From: Bdellovibrio sp.
GTDB lineage: Bacteria; Bdellovibrionota; Bdellovibrionia; Bdellovibrionales; Bdellovibrionaceae
Assembly (NCBI GenBank): GCA_020720425.1
Contig: DYOP01000015.1
Location: 1 to 41,603 of the forward strand
Length of the DNA stretch: 41,603 nt
Direction: 5' to 3'
The translations under genes and the position numbers were made by a program. The notes beneath the pieces were generated by a model. That model did no database searches, was not told where the DNA came from, and worked only from the letters and a program-made list of their open reading frames with translations. Positions 1 through 9,465 of the stretch are shown piece by piece (the stretch's first letter is position 1; each line of letters begins with the position of its first letter).

Positions 1-166
1 ATAATACATTATATATGTGTTGTACCATACAATACAAGGATTTTTAGGATTCTTTAATTTTGTATCAAAATGATACATATTGCTGAGACAAGCGTACATA
101 TTAAAGACAAAAAATATTTTATTCAAAAGGGGTTAAGTATTTTTTAAATCTGCCGCTAATGTCTAT
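1..166. promoter_or_regulatory. AT-rich leader with a dyad upstream of the giant lipoprotein gene
   Basis: This short non-coding stretch precedes the gene starting at 167. It contains a perfect 7-bp dyad with a 3-base spacer, TGTATCA-AAA-TGATACA, at 61-77, which has the form of a small operator. I see no convincing -35/-10 pair and no good ribosome binding site directly before the ATG. The operator reading is inference from symmetry only. Confidence 0.3.
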
Positions 167-3100
167 ATGAGTGACTATCTTTTTAAATTTAGAAATATAA
201 CTTTTGCGATATTATATCTATTTATTTATGGTGCAAGTTTAGCCCTATTTTCTTCTTGTTCGGTAAACGTTGATATTACAAATCTTGGGTCTGCTACTGA
301 AATTGTTACTATTACAAGTTCTGAAGTTCAAAGTTTAAATGCATTAAAGGTTGTGGCTCTAGTTCAAGGGGAGTGCCATATACCATATGAGCAAATCAGT
401 TTTCAAATTGAAGGGCAAAAGCTTGAGTCATTAAATTCGAGTGCAAATATCGAGAGTGTTGTTAACTATAATGAAGGTCAGTTTACAGCCTTGTGCAATG
501 CGGATAAAACCTTTCAGCTGGCCTATATGGTGCCTCAACCCAATAAGGAAAGGGCCATTGAGTTTGTATTTAAAAGTACTGATGCTAAAAATACGGGCCT
601 TAATAAATATACACTTCAATACTCAAGGCCAAAGCTTTCTCCTGTCGTCATTGGAGGCTTAGCAAGCTCTGTAAATAATAGCTTTCGAGTCTTTAGTGAA
701 TTGATAGATTTAACTGAGCGCCAAGTGTATTTATCTCAAGCCGATATTACTCAAGTTTTTGGAACCTGCGATAAGGTTAGATCAACTGGATTTGAGTATC
801 GCTTTAGCTTAATCAGTAATATAGAAAGCTCAGCTTGGTCAAGTTTACCGCTTTCTTTTTGCTCAGATCAAGGTGAGTGGTCATGGAGTGGGGCTAGTTC
901 GGGTCCCAATATTTTTAGTTTGGTCAATCCCGTAGAGGGAGATTATCAATTTCAAATTCGAGCCCTTAACTCAAATCAAATTCCCTATGTCTCAGATATT
1001 TCAACCCTAAATTTGACTTATGATGTAACTCCCCCTGTTTTAACCTCACCTCCGCCCGCGCAAAGGTTAAATCAAGTTTTTGGTGTGGCCACAAATAGTA
1101 CGGATTTAATTTATGATTCTTGGTTAGGAGTAGGCAATCTTGTGCGGGTAAAAATTGATTTGGCTCAAGAAATACATAAAATTGATCTTCAAGTATTGCC
1201 AAGTGTAGGCAGTACGCCTTTATGTGAATTTAACAGTTTATTAGAGGCAGATATTTTAGATCAAAGTATTTTAGAGCTAGCTGGATGTGATTCAGATTTA
1301 CTTGTGTCTGGTTTAAGTTACCGAATTAAAATTAAGGGCTATGATTTATCGGGTAACGTTTCAACGGATGCTATAGAAAAAAGTTTTACTGTTGATAAAT
1401 CTAAAGACATATTAGCTTTAACTTCAAATCCTCTTGCTACAACCTTAGATAATTTTGCTCATTTTGACTTTACAGTAGCCTCTGTTTTATCACCCCAAGT
1501 TTATCTTCAATGCCAGTTAGATAGTCAGGCCGTATCGGGCTGTTCAGCATTAAGCATTGATTATTCAAGTTTAACATCGGGTCTTCATGTGTTTAAACTC
1601 ATTCAACAAGACACCGCAGGTAACATCCAAGAGCTGAGTTACTCTTGGACAGCCCAGTTAGATACACTCAAACCTTTATGCATTTTTGCCTCAGAACCAA
1701 TTTTTTATAATGCATCAAATGTTAATTTGCATTTTAGTTGCAGCGATAATGGGGTCGTTAAATTAGCTCAATGCGTTTTAGACTCATCGCCTGCGGTAAG
1801 TTGCACTTCATTAACGTCTATGAACCTTTTAGGGTTATCCGAAGGTCAGCATTCTTTGCAAGTTCGAGTAACTGATAACTCAGGTCTTATTTCAGATGCT
1901 ATTTTTAAAAGTATAACTGTTGATTTAACAGCCCCTTCGCTTTTTTGGACAGTTACCCCGCAAGATCCAACTTATTTAAGTACGGCCAATTTTGGGGCAA
2001 GTGTTACCGATGCCTTATCTGGGGTTGAAACACTTGAATGTCAAATAAATGGGGCTGGATTTTTGCCTTGCTCAAGTGCGTTTACCCAGGGTCAGTTAAG
2101 TGTTTCAGTAAGCGAAGTTCAGGCTGATTTACTAGAGGGAGCACAAACTTTTGATATTCGTATTACAGATCGGGCGGGTAATCTTAGTTCAACATTTAGT
2201 CAAAGCTGGCAAAGCGATTATACAAAGCCAGGAGTCCCTGTATTTGTGGGGGCTAATCCTGAAGATGGTCCCCGACGCCCTTTATGGCAGTGGAGTAGTG
2301 GAGGTCCTGATGGTTCGGGTGCGTACCGCATAAAGTCAGATGATAGTGATTTAACATCCGGATATTTAGAATTAAGTAACACTCAATATCAGCCTGCGGC
2401 CAATTTAAGTTTTGGACTCCACACTTTGTATGCTCAAGAAAAAGATATTGCGGGTAACTGGTCTAATGTTAGCTCAAAAGGGTTTCAAATTAAATGCTCA
2501 CTAGGTGAGTATTTTGACTCAGGAAGCTGTCAGCCATGCTTAGCCGGGACTTATCAGTCCTTACCTACTTTAAATACAAGTTGTATTAACGCCTCAAGTG
2601 GTCATTATGTGGGAGCATCAGGAGCAAGCGCTCAAACGGTTTGCACAAATAAACCCCCTCATGCTTTATCAGTTACTTATGGTTCAAGCTCAGGACTAAC
2701 AAGTGACAACTGTCCGATTGCAAGTGTCGGGAGTTGCGAAGCTAATTACATTGTTGATTTACCGAATTCAAATACAAGTTGCCGCTCACTTTGCGGTCCT
2801 GGACTTTACTGGGTAACTAATGCATGTGTTAATGTAGGTGCTGGTTATTATTCTCCGGATTTTGATGATAATCGTTACCAGTGCCAAGCAGGCAATTATG
2901 GATCAAGTTTAAATAATTCAACGCCTTCCTGTGATGGCCCCTGTCAGTCAGGTTACTCGTGTCCTGTTGGCTCAACGGATCCGCAGGGAAGCTCTAATCC
3001 TTGTCCCGTCGGTCATTATTGCCCCTCGGGAAGCCCCGCCCCCACAGTGTGCGGTGATAATAGTTATTCAGATGAGTTGGCACTGGGAGCTTGTAAGGTT

Positions 3101-6082
3101 TGTCCAAATAATTCAGGGATGAGTAGTGCTTTAGCTTCAGATCATGATCATATATCAGACTGTAAAAGTTTAGCAGGTTACTATGACTGCGCTTCAGGAA
3201 CTTGTAAGCCGGCGGGAAGTGGCTATTATTCGCCAGCGGCTGATGATAACCGTTACTCGTGTCAAGCCGGTCGATACGGCTCAAGTTTAACAAATTCTAT
3301 CAATCTATGTGATGGACAATGCCTACCAGGTTACTATTGTCCTGCGGGATCAAGTAGCTCAACAGGTGCGGGAGTCTGCGATGCAAATTCTTACTCGCTC
3401 GGAGGAGCTGCTACTTCAAGTTGTACTAGTTGCCCTGTTAATAGTTCCACCAGTGGTGTAGGGGCTGGCGAACATGATGCTTTATCTGATTGTTTGGGTA
3501 ATCTAGGTTACTTCGACTGCCAATCAGGTACCTGTAACCCCGCAGGTACAGGTTACTACTCAGCAAGTTTAGATAACTTAAGACACTCTTGCCCCGTGAA
3601 CTCATCAACCCTTGGTACTAACTCAGGTGATATAAATGATTGTTTGGGCTTATCAGGTTACTATGGCTGTCAAGATGGAGCATGTGATTTAGCTGGTGAT
3701 CTAAGTTACTCCCCGAATTTAGATAATACCCTTTACTCTTGCCCTTTAAATACCCACTCAGGCACAGCTCCCGCATCAAGGCAGAGTGTTAATGATTGTT
3801 TAGCCGATATGGATTATTGGGATCATGACAGTAATAACGTAACCCCAGCGGTTGCTGTGGAAGCAGGATTTTATTCAGCTTTTCGTGATGATAGCCGCAC
3901 TGTCTGTACAAATAAGCCCTTAAATGCAAGCTCTGTTACCTATTCAGGCTCAGGAAGTGGTGGTAACAATTGTCCTATTGGAAGTGTTTTAACTTGTGAT
4001 GTGGGTTATACTCCCAATGGAACAAGTTGTTTAGATAACTCTCCTGGGAGCATTAGTTTTACCAATCAATCCTTATCTGAATTAAGCACTTTAAAAACAA
4101 GTAACACATTAACTTTATCAGGCTTTGATGGGCCATTAACAGCCACATGTACGGGTTGCAGTGCGATAGCTCGCAATGGAACATGGAGTGGTACAAGTGT
4201 TGCGGGATTTATGCCCGGTGATACGATTGCAATTCGAATAACCTCATCATCAAGTTATTCGACAGAGGTTAATTCAACTGTTAGTTTGGGTGCAACTACT
4301 TCAGATGTATGGAGAGTCACAACCCGGCCTGCTAATAATTGCACAGGTACTCCTTGGGGGACGGTGAATCATGGATCAAATGTTACAGGTTACTCGGTCA
4401 CAGCTCCCACGCCTCCAACAACTTGTACAGGCTCGTCACAGGTTCGAACGTGTACAGATGGAGCCTTAGGCGGAAGCGGTACTTATGCAAACACAACTTG
4501 TAATAATGGCTGTAGCTCAACCCCTTGGGGTACGGTAGCTCATAATTATAGTAACACAGCTTATAGCGCAACCACATCAGCTAATTGCGCAGGGATCAGT
4601 CAAACAAGAACCTGCACAAATGGCACAATGAGCGGGACTTATACAAACACATCATGTACTGATAATACGCCCAATGCGTTTAGTTTTACTAATGTAACTG
4701 GCCAGTCCATCAGTTCAATCATATCATCGAATGCCATTTCTCTATCAGGCTTTGATGGGCCATTAACAGCAACTTGTACAGGTTGCAGTGCGATAGCTCG
4801 TAATGGCTCATGGGGCGGTACAAGTGTTGCGGGCTTTATGCCAAGTGATACAATAGCTATCAGAGTAACCTCATCAGCTAATTACTCAACAGCAATCAAT
4901 GCAACAGCCACTGTGGGAGCAACAACTTCATCATCATGGAGCGTAACAACCCGGGCTCCAAATAATTGCACAGGTACTCCTTGGGGGACGGTGAATCATG
5001 GATCAAATGTTACAGGTTACTCGGTCACAGCTCCCACGCCTCCAACAACTTGTACAGGCTCGTCACAGGTTCGAACGTGTACAGATGGAGCCTTAGGCGG
5101 AAGCGGTACTTATGCAAACACAACTTGTAATAATGGCTGTAGCTCAACCCCTTGGGGTACGGTAGCTCATAATTATAGTAACACAGCTTATAGCGCAACC
5201 ACATCAGCTAATTGCGCAGGGATCAGTCAAACAAGAACCTGCACAAATGGCACAATGAGCGGGACTTATACAAACACATCATGTACTGATAATACGCCCA
5301 ATGCGTTTAGTTTTACTAATGTAACTGGCCAGTCCATCAGTTCAATCATATCATCGAATGCCATTTCTCTATCAGGCTTTGATGGGCCATTAACAGCAAC
5401 TTGTACAGGTTGCAGTGCGATAGCTCGTAATGGCTCATGGGGCGGTACAAGTGTTGCGGGCTTTATGCCAAGTGATACAATAGCTATCAGAGTAACCTCA
5501 TCAGCTAATTACTCAACAGCAATCAATGCAACAGCCACTGTGGGAGCAAGAACTTCATCATCTTGGAGCGTAACAACCCGGGCGGCTAACTCGTGCTCAA
5601 TTACTGCCGGAGATCCATGTGCTGGTAGCAGCGGCAATTGCTCTTGTTACACATCATCCTTTGGAACTTATACCCATGGACATGTTATTTTAAATGCATA
5701 TCAAGCAGGCTCGCATACAGTAGGAGCTTCTGGTGGTGCGGGCGGTGCTTATTGGAATGGAAATTCAGCTATCACATGCAATGACGGTTCATGGATTGTA
5801 AGTAGCCCTACCTGCCGTATAGAAGAATATTTTTATGATCCTACTTGGTGGGCTTCTGCACCTGCATCTGGTAGATATTTAGCAAGTGATGGGGCTGATT
5901 TGTTTTGCTACGGCTACGGTTACACAATGAGTCTTACTGATGTTCAAAGTGTAATTAGTCGGAAAAATCAAAATATTTATGTGTGCTGGAGCACTAACAC
6001 TAGCGATTGTGCTAAATGTGATGAAGAGCCATGGGCTACAAATGGCTGCAATGGAGTTCATGCTTTAAAATGTGCTAAATAA
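167..6082 (+). CDS. Giant Cys-rich repeat surface lipoprotein
   Basis: This encodes a 1971-residue exported protein. The N-terminus has a hydrophobic segment (about residues 10-28) ending in LFSSC with Cys31, so it is probably a lipoprotein, although Phe at -3 is not a classic lipobox residue. Residues about 150-770 hold Ig/cadherin-like modules, several with the phrase TVDLTAP or close variants. Residues about 776-1290 are Cys-rich and resemble TNFR/ephrin-receptor (GCC2/GCC3) repeats, with phrases such as CPVGHYCPSGS. Residues about 1290-1806 consist of modules of the types FDGPLTATCTGC, CTGTPWGTV and CSSTPWGTVAHNYSN, two of them duplicated almost perfectly in DNA. A unique Cys-rich C-terminus follows. 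It stands alone, with a convergent gene downstream. A role as an adhesin or in prey/surface contact is inference; no catalytic motif was seen. Confidence 0.8.
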   Translation: MSDYLFKFRNITFAILYLFIYGASLALFSSCSVNVDITNLGSATEIVTITSSEVQSLNALKVVALVQGECHIPYEQISFQIEGQKLESLNSSANIESVVNYNEGQFTALCNADKTFQLAYMVPQPNKERAIEFVFKSTDAKNTGLNKYTLQYSRPKLSPVVIGGLASSVNNSFRVFSELIDLTERQVYLSQADITQVFGTCDKVRSTGFEYRFSLISNIESSAWSSLPLSFCSDQGEWSWSGASSGPNIFSLVNPVEGDYQFQIRALNSNQIPYVSDISTLNLTYDVTPPVLTSPPPAQRLNQVFGVATNSTDLIYDSWLGVGNLVRVKIDLAQEIHKIDLQVLPSVGSTPLCEFNSLLEADILDQSILELAGCDSDLLVSGLSYRIKIKGYDLSGNVSTDAIEKSFTVDKSKDILALTSNPLATTLDNFAHFDFTVASVLSPQVYLQCQLDSQAVSGCSALSIDYSSLTSGLHVFKLIQQDTAGNIQELSYSWTAQLDTLKPLCIFASEPIFYNASNVNLHFSCSDNGVVKLAQCVLDSSPAVSCTSLTSMNLLGLSEGQHSLQVRVTDNSGLISDAIFKSITVDLTAPSLFWTVTPQDPTYLSTANFGASVTDALSGVETLECQINGAGFLPCSSAFTQGQLSVSVSEVQADLLEGAQTFDIRITDRAGNLSSTFSQSWQSDYTKPGVPVFVGANPEDGPRRPLWQWSSGGPDGSGAYRIKSDDSDLTSGYLELSNTQYQPAANLSFGLHTLYAQEKDIAGNWSNVSSKGFQIKCSLGEYFDSGSCQPCLAGTYQSLPTLNTSCINASSGHYVGASGASAQTVCTNKPPHALSVTYGSSSGLTSDNCPIASVGSCEANYIVDLPNSNTSCRSLCGPGLYWVTNACVNVGAGYYSPDFDDNRYQCQAGNYGSSLNNSTPSCDGPCQSGYSCPVGSTDPQGSSNPCPVGHYCPSGSPAPTVCGDNSYSDELALGACKVCPNNSGMSSALASDHDHISDCKSLAGYYDCASGTCKPAGSGYYSPAADDNRYSCQAGRYGSSLTNSINLCDGQCLPGYYCPAGSSSSTGAGVCDANSYSLGGAATSSCTSCPVNSSTSGVGAGEHDALSDCLGNLGYFDCQSGTCNPAGTGYYSASLDNLRHSCPVNSSTLGTNSGDINDCLGLSGYYGCQDGACDLAGDLSYSPNLDNTLYSCPLNTHSGTAPASRQSVNDCLADMDYWDHDSNNVTPAVAVEAGFYSAFRDDSRTVCTNKPLNASSVTYSGSGSGGNNCPIGSVLTCDVGYTPNGTSCLDNSPGSISFTNQSLSELSTLKTSNTLTLSGFDGPLTATCTGCSAIARNGTWSGTSVAGFMPGDTIAIRITSSSSYSTEVNSTVSLGATTSDVWRVTTRPANNCTGTPWGTVNHGSNVTGYSVTAPTPPTTCTGSSQVRTCTDGALGGSGTYANTTCNNGCSSTPWGTVAHNYSNTAYSATTSANCAGISQTRTCTNGTMSGTYTNTSCTDNTPNAFSFTNVTGQSISSIISSNAISLSGFDGPLTATCTGCSAIARNGSWGGTSVAGFMPSDTIAIRVTSSANYSTAINATATVGATTSSSWSVTTRAPNNCTGTPWGTVNHGSNVTGYSVTAPTPPTTCTGSSQVRTCTDGALGGSGTYANTTCNNGCSSTPWGTVAHNYSNTAYSATTSANCAGISQTRTCTNGTMSGTYTNTSCTDNTPNAFSFTNVTGQSISSIISSNAISLSGFDGPLTATCTGCSAIARNGSWGGTSVAGFMPSDTIAIRVTSSANYSTAINATATVGARTSSSWSVTTRAANSCSITAGDPCAGSSGNCSCYTSSFGTYTHGHVILNAYQAGSHTVGASGGAGGAYWNGNSAITCNDGSWIVSSPTCRIEEYFYDPTWWASAPASGRYLASDGADLFCYGYGYTMSLTDVQSVISRKNQNIYVCWSTNTSDCAKCDEEPWATNGCNGVHALKCAK
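4334..5583 (+). repeat. Two tandem 627-bp units inside the giant lipoprotein gene
   Basis: Bases 4334-4956 and 4961-5583 line up with an offset of 627 bp and only two mismatches that I could find (4923 C against 5550 G, 4936 A against 5563 T). The unit is a whole number of codons (209), so the reading frame is kept. A diverged half-unit carrying the same FDGPLTATCTGC module lies just upstream at about 4036-4333. The near identity implies a very recent duplication or gene conversion. Confidence 0.93.
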
Positions 6083-6140
6083 AAAATAATTTATAATCTA
6101 AAATCTTTTTTGCAAAAAAGTGATAATTTCTGTCAGTAAG

Positions 6141-6167
6141 AAAAATAAAAAACTCTGTTTTGAGTTT
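6141..6167 (-). terminator. Putative rho-independent terminator of the response regulator gene
   Basis: Read on the minus strand, AAACTC and GAGTTT (6167-6162 and 6155-6150) form a 6-bp stem with a 6-base loop, followed by TTTATTTTT. It overlaps the stop codon of the regulator gene at 6166. The stem is short and AT-rich, so the strength is uncertain. Confidence 0.45.
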
Positions 6168-7566
6168 ATAGTTCTTTAACCTGAATGTTATATTTTTTTA
6201 TTTTTCTTAAAAGTGTATTTTTCGGTATCCCGGCATTAGCAACGGTTTGATTAATTTTGCCCTGATTTTTTTTTAAGGCCGCGATAATAAATTCTTTTTC
6301 ACTATCTTCTTTAAATTGATCGTAGCCTTGAATTGATGACAAATTTGATTTTGCTGTCAATTGAGATATATAATTTAAAATGGTCTCTGGCAAAGACTCT
6401 GGTGTTATGATATCAGAATTTTCAATAATAAAGGCTCTTTCAATTGTGTTTTCAAGTTCTCTAATGTTACCTGGCCAAAAATAAGATTTTAAAATATCTA
6501 AAGATGAATCAGAAACAGTTCTTACAGGACTCATAGGGTGAAGGGCTCTAAATTTTTTTATAAATTCAAGTGTCAAAGAATGAATATCTTCAATTCGGTC
6601 TCTGAGTGGAGGCATAAAAATGGGTAACACATTTAAACGGTAAAACAAATCTTCTCTGAAAAGTCCTTCCTGAATAAGTTTTTCAAGGTTACGATTGGTG
6701 GCTGCGATAATGCGGGCTGTGGTTTTTAGCTCTCTTGATGAGCCAACAGGGGTAAATGTTTTTTCTTGAAGTACGCGTAAAAGCTTAACCTGTAATTCAA
6801 GTTTAAGCTCACCGATCTCGTCTAAAAAAAGAGTTCCATTGTTGGCATTCTGAAATTGGCCAATACGTCTTTGTATGGCGCCAGTAAAGGCTCCTTTTTC
6901 ATGGCCAAACAGCTCGCTTTCCATAAGCTGATCAGCAATAGCTCCGCAGTTAATAGCCACAAAGGGCCCCTTTTTTCGGTTTGAATTATTGTGAATAGCT
7001 CGGGCGACAAGCTCTTTTCCTGTTCCATTTTCCCCTCGAATTAAAACAGTTGTTTCAACATACGAAAGGCGATGGATCAGTTCGTATACTTTTTTCATTT
7101 TTAAAGAGCCCCCAACCATATCACTATCAATATCGTCGTCCATAATAGGATTTGATAGACTGATCTGATTAACAAGCTCTTGTGTGCTAAGGCATTGATC
7201 AACAAGTTGTAATAACTTAGTAACCTGTAAGGGCTTTTCTAGGTAATCATAAGCTCCCTCTTTTGTTGCTAGGACCGCATCATTTATATTGGCGTGAGCG
7301 GTTAAAATAACAACAAAAGCTGCGGGGTTAATTTTTTTTATTTTTTTTAACGCCAATAAGCCGTCAAGGACGGGCATTTTTACGTCCATAATAACAAGAT
7401 CAAATTCGGATTTTTCATATTGATCAACAGCCGTCTGGCCATTTTCTGCATGAAATATGTTAAGTAAATATTTTTCTTTTAAATGGTCATGGAGAATGAC
7501 ATTTAAACTATTTCTTAGTTCAGTTTCATCATCAGCGATTAAAATATTAAGTGGTTGTAGAGTCAT
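6166..7566 (-). CDS. NtrC-family sigma-54-dependent response regulator
   Basis: This protein has the classic three-part layout. The receiver domain (residues 1-120) has an acidic pocket at ADDE and a phospho-acceptor Asp61 in IMDVKMP, plus Lys111. The AAA+ domain has Walker A GENGTGKE (178-185), the sigma-54 contact loop GAFTGA (225-230) and Walker B TLFLDE. A Fis-type helix-turn-helix closes the C-terminus (about 420-462). It should activate sigma-54 promoters after phosphorylation. I chose ATG 7566 because GAGGAA lies 5 bases upstream; a longer TTG-started version to 7593 is possible but less likely. The start lies inside the end of the kinase gene (20-bp overlap), which supports translational coupling and a partner relation. 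The target genes are unknown. Confidence 0.93.
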   Translation of the reverse strand: MTLQPLNILIADDETELRNSLNVILHDHLKEKYLLNIFHAENGQTAVDQYEKSEFDLVIMDVKMPVLDGLLALKKIKKINPAAFVVILTAHANINDAVLATKEGAYDYLEKPLQVTKLLQLVDQCLSTQELVNQISLSNPIMDDDIDSDMVGGSLKMKKVYELIHRLSYVETTVLIRGENGTGKELVARAIHNNSNRKKGPFVAINCGAIADQLMESELFGHEKGAFTGAIQRRIGQFQNANNGTLFLDEIGELKLELQVKLLRVLQEKTFTPVGSSRELKTTARIIAATNRNLEKLIQEGLFREDLFYRLNVLPIFMPPLRDRIEDIHSLTLEFIKKFRALHPMSPVRTVSDSSLDILKSYFWPGNIRELENTIERAFIIENSDIITPESLPETILNYISQLTAKSNLSSIQGYDQFKEDSEKEFIIAALKKNQGKINQTVANAGIPKNTLLRKIKKYNIQVKEL

Positions 7567-9397
7567 TAGCTTCCTCTGGTGTTGATGTTTCAAGGGTTAA
7601 AGGTAATAATAGGGTAACTGTTGTTCCTTGATTTTTTAAATGTTGAAATTGAATTTTTCCTTTATGTAATTCAATAAAATACTTAACTAAGTATAACCCG
7701 AGGCCCGAGCCTTGTATAAGGGGGGCTTGATTTTTACCTCGATAAAACTTATCAAAAATATGCGGAATATCAATTGGGTCTATGTCATTTCCCCAATCAT
7801 GAACGCGAATAATGACCCAGGTTTCATCTTCATCAGAGGAAATGGTAACCTCACTGTTTGTTGGGCTATATTGAATGGCATTTTGAATTACATTTAACAG
7901 AATTTCTTTTAAAAGATAAGGGTCTGCTGAAATTAAAAACAAAGGGTTTAATTGAGTATTGATATGAACCGATTTTTCTTGGGCTAGGGGTATTAATTCA
8001 CTGACAACATCATTGATAGTAGAGTTTGGATCAATTGAGCTTAGGCTGATTTTAAATTCGGCTGTTTCAATTTGTAAAAGTTTTAAAACGTTTTGAATAT
8101 AGCGATTAAGATCTTTTGAGTAGCGATAAATTTTAGTGATATCATTTAAAAAGGGACTCGCTGTTGGGTCTGTAGTTAAACGAGCTGTGACGGCTTGAAT
8201 TTTAGCAATGGGGGTTTTTAAATCATGACTAATTAAAGAAATGAAATTGGTTTTAAGCTCTTCAAGACCTAATTGAGCTCGTTTTTCTTGCTCGAGTTTA
8301 AATGAGTTTTTTTCGATTTGATTAATGCTGTAACCTAAAAACAATATCCAGGTAGCAATAATTTGAATCATTGGTCCTTTAATGGGTAACCAAATATGAT
8401 AGATATCAAATAAGGCGATCGAAAAAATAACAGAAAATAAAATAAGAAATATTAAAAACAATAAAGCAATTTTATGCGGGTAGCGAATCATTAAAAACAT
8501 CGAAGCCAAAGTCATAAGTAAAAAATAAATAAAGTAAATCCACGTCGGAAGGGTTTTGATCCATAAATTGTTTATAAAGTGTTCTGTTATGAGGGTTGAT
8601 AGCCCTAGGGTGCTAAAAATTCCGGAAGGAGTATAGTAAGAAGTGTTTGAGTCAGAAGGGCTTCGGCCAATAAGCACGGTTTTATTTTTAAAAAAGCCAG
8701 GAGGTAACTCTCCTGATAAAATCGTTTGAGAATCAATAAAGGTTAAATTTTTTTGAATTTTTGAAAAAAAGAGAATATGCGATTGGGGTGATAGCCCTGT
8801 TACCTTGTAAAAAAAATCAAATATTTGTGGTGAAGAGTCTTGCACCTTGTTATACCTACGAATCAGATGATCAGGATCTTCAGTAAACTGCAAAACGCCA
8901 ATATTATCTCTATTAAATTTAGTAAAAGCGGGAAATTCGCTTGGTTGAGAGCGGTGTGGAATAGCCCAAACAATTTTTGAGTTTAAAAAAATAGGGTCTT
9001 TATCTAAACCGTAAGTGGCTTTTCCGAAAAAAAAGGTCACTCCTATTTTTTGGGGAGAGTCCTTTAAGATAGTTTCTAAAAGCTCTTTCCAGTGATATTT
9101 GTTCCAATAAAAGTCATCTGAAACCTCAGTAAAAGCAGAATTATTAATTAAAGAGGTAAAACGTTGATTGTTACTTGAAAAAAAGCGGGGAGAAACGGTA
9201 ACGGCTACAACTTCTTTATTGGTTAAGGGCTTAAGATTCATCCATGAAAATCGAATATCAAAGCGCAGATTTTGTAAGTCTGTTAAAGTTAACAGGGCTA
9301 ATACAAAACCAAGCCCGCCTCTCCAAAAAAGAGACCACCCTAGTTGATTTAAAAATGAGCTAGCTTTTAAGCTAAAGTATTTGATTGTATTTATCAT
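7547..9397 (-). CDS. CHASE2-domain sensor histidine kinase
   Basis: This is a 616-residue membrane sensor kinase. One N-terminal membrane segment (about 22-40) is followed by an extracytoplasmic CHASE2-like sensor region (about 45-280) that ends with the typical KTVLIGRSPSD stretch. Three closely spaced membrane helices follow at about 284-360. The HisKA domain has the phospho-acceptor His391 in LISHDLKTP, and the HATPase has an N box (NVIQNAIQYSP), a G1 box (VHDWGNDID) and the GSGLGLYLVK box. The C-terminal tail overlaps the regulator gene. It starts at an ATG and is divergent from ribF. The signal sensed is unknown; CHASE2 domains are known only as general extracellular sensors. Confidence 0.92.
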   Translation of the reverse strand: MINTIKYFSLKASSFLNQLGWSLFWRGGLGFVLALLTLTDLQNLRFDIRFSWMNLKPLTNKEVVAVTVSPRFFSSNNQRFTSLINNSAFTEVSDDFYWNKYHWKELLETILKDSPQKIGVTFFFGKATYGLDKDPIFLNSKIVWAIPHRSQPSEFPAFTKFNRDNIGVLQFTEDPDHLIRRYNKVQDSSPQIFDFFYKVTGLSPQSHILFFSKIQKNLTFIDSQTILSGELPPGFFKNKTVLIGRSPSDSNTSYYTPSGIFSTLGLSTLITEHFINNLWIKTLPTWIYFIYFLLMTLASMFLMIRYPHKIALLFLIFLILFSVIFSIALFDIYHIWLPIKGPMIQIIATWILFLGYSINQIEKNSFKLEQEKRAQLGLEELKTNFISLISHDLKTPIAKIQAVTARLTTDPTASPFLNDITKIYRYSKDLNRYIQNVLKLLQIETAEFKISLSSIDPNSTINDVVSELIPLAQEKSVHINTQLNPLFLISADPYLLKEILLNVIQNAIQYSPTNSEVTISSDEDETWVIIRVHDWGNDIDPIDIPHIFDKFYRGKNQAPLIQGSGLGLYLVKYFIELHKGKIQFQHLKNQGTTVTLLLPLTLETSTPEEANDSTTT

Positions 9398-9465
9398 TGC
9401 GCTGCGCCAAGTACTTTTACCCCGATTTTAATTTAAAATTCAAGTTTTTTAAAAAATTAACTAGA

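Noticed and set aside
1-60. Thirteen-base match (TGTACCATACAAT) between the window start and the region before tRNA-Pro
   Set aside because: It is short and AT-rich, and has no shared context, so chance is sufficient.
9385-9465. N-terminal extension of ribF from a TTG codon
   Set aside because: It would overlap the divergent kinase start, has no ribosome binding site and has no counterpart in RibF proteins.
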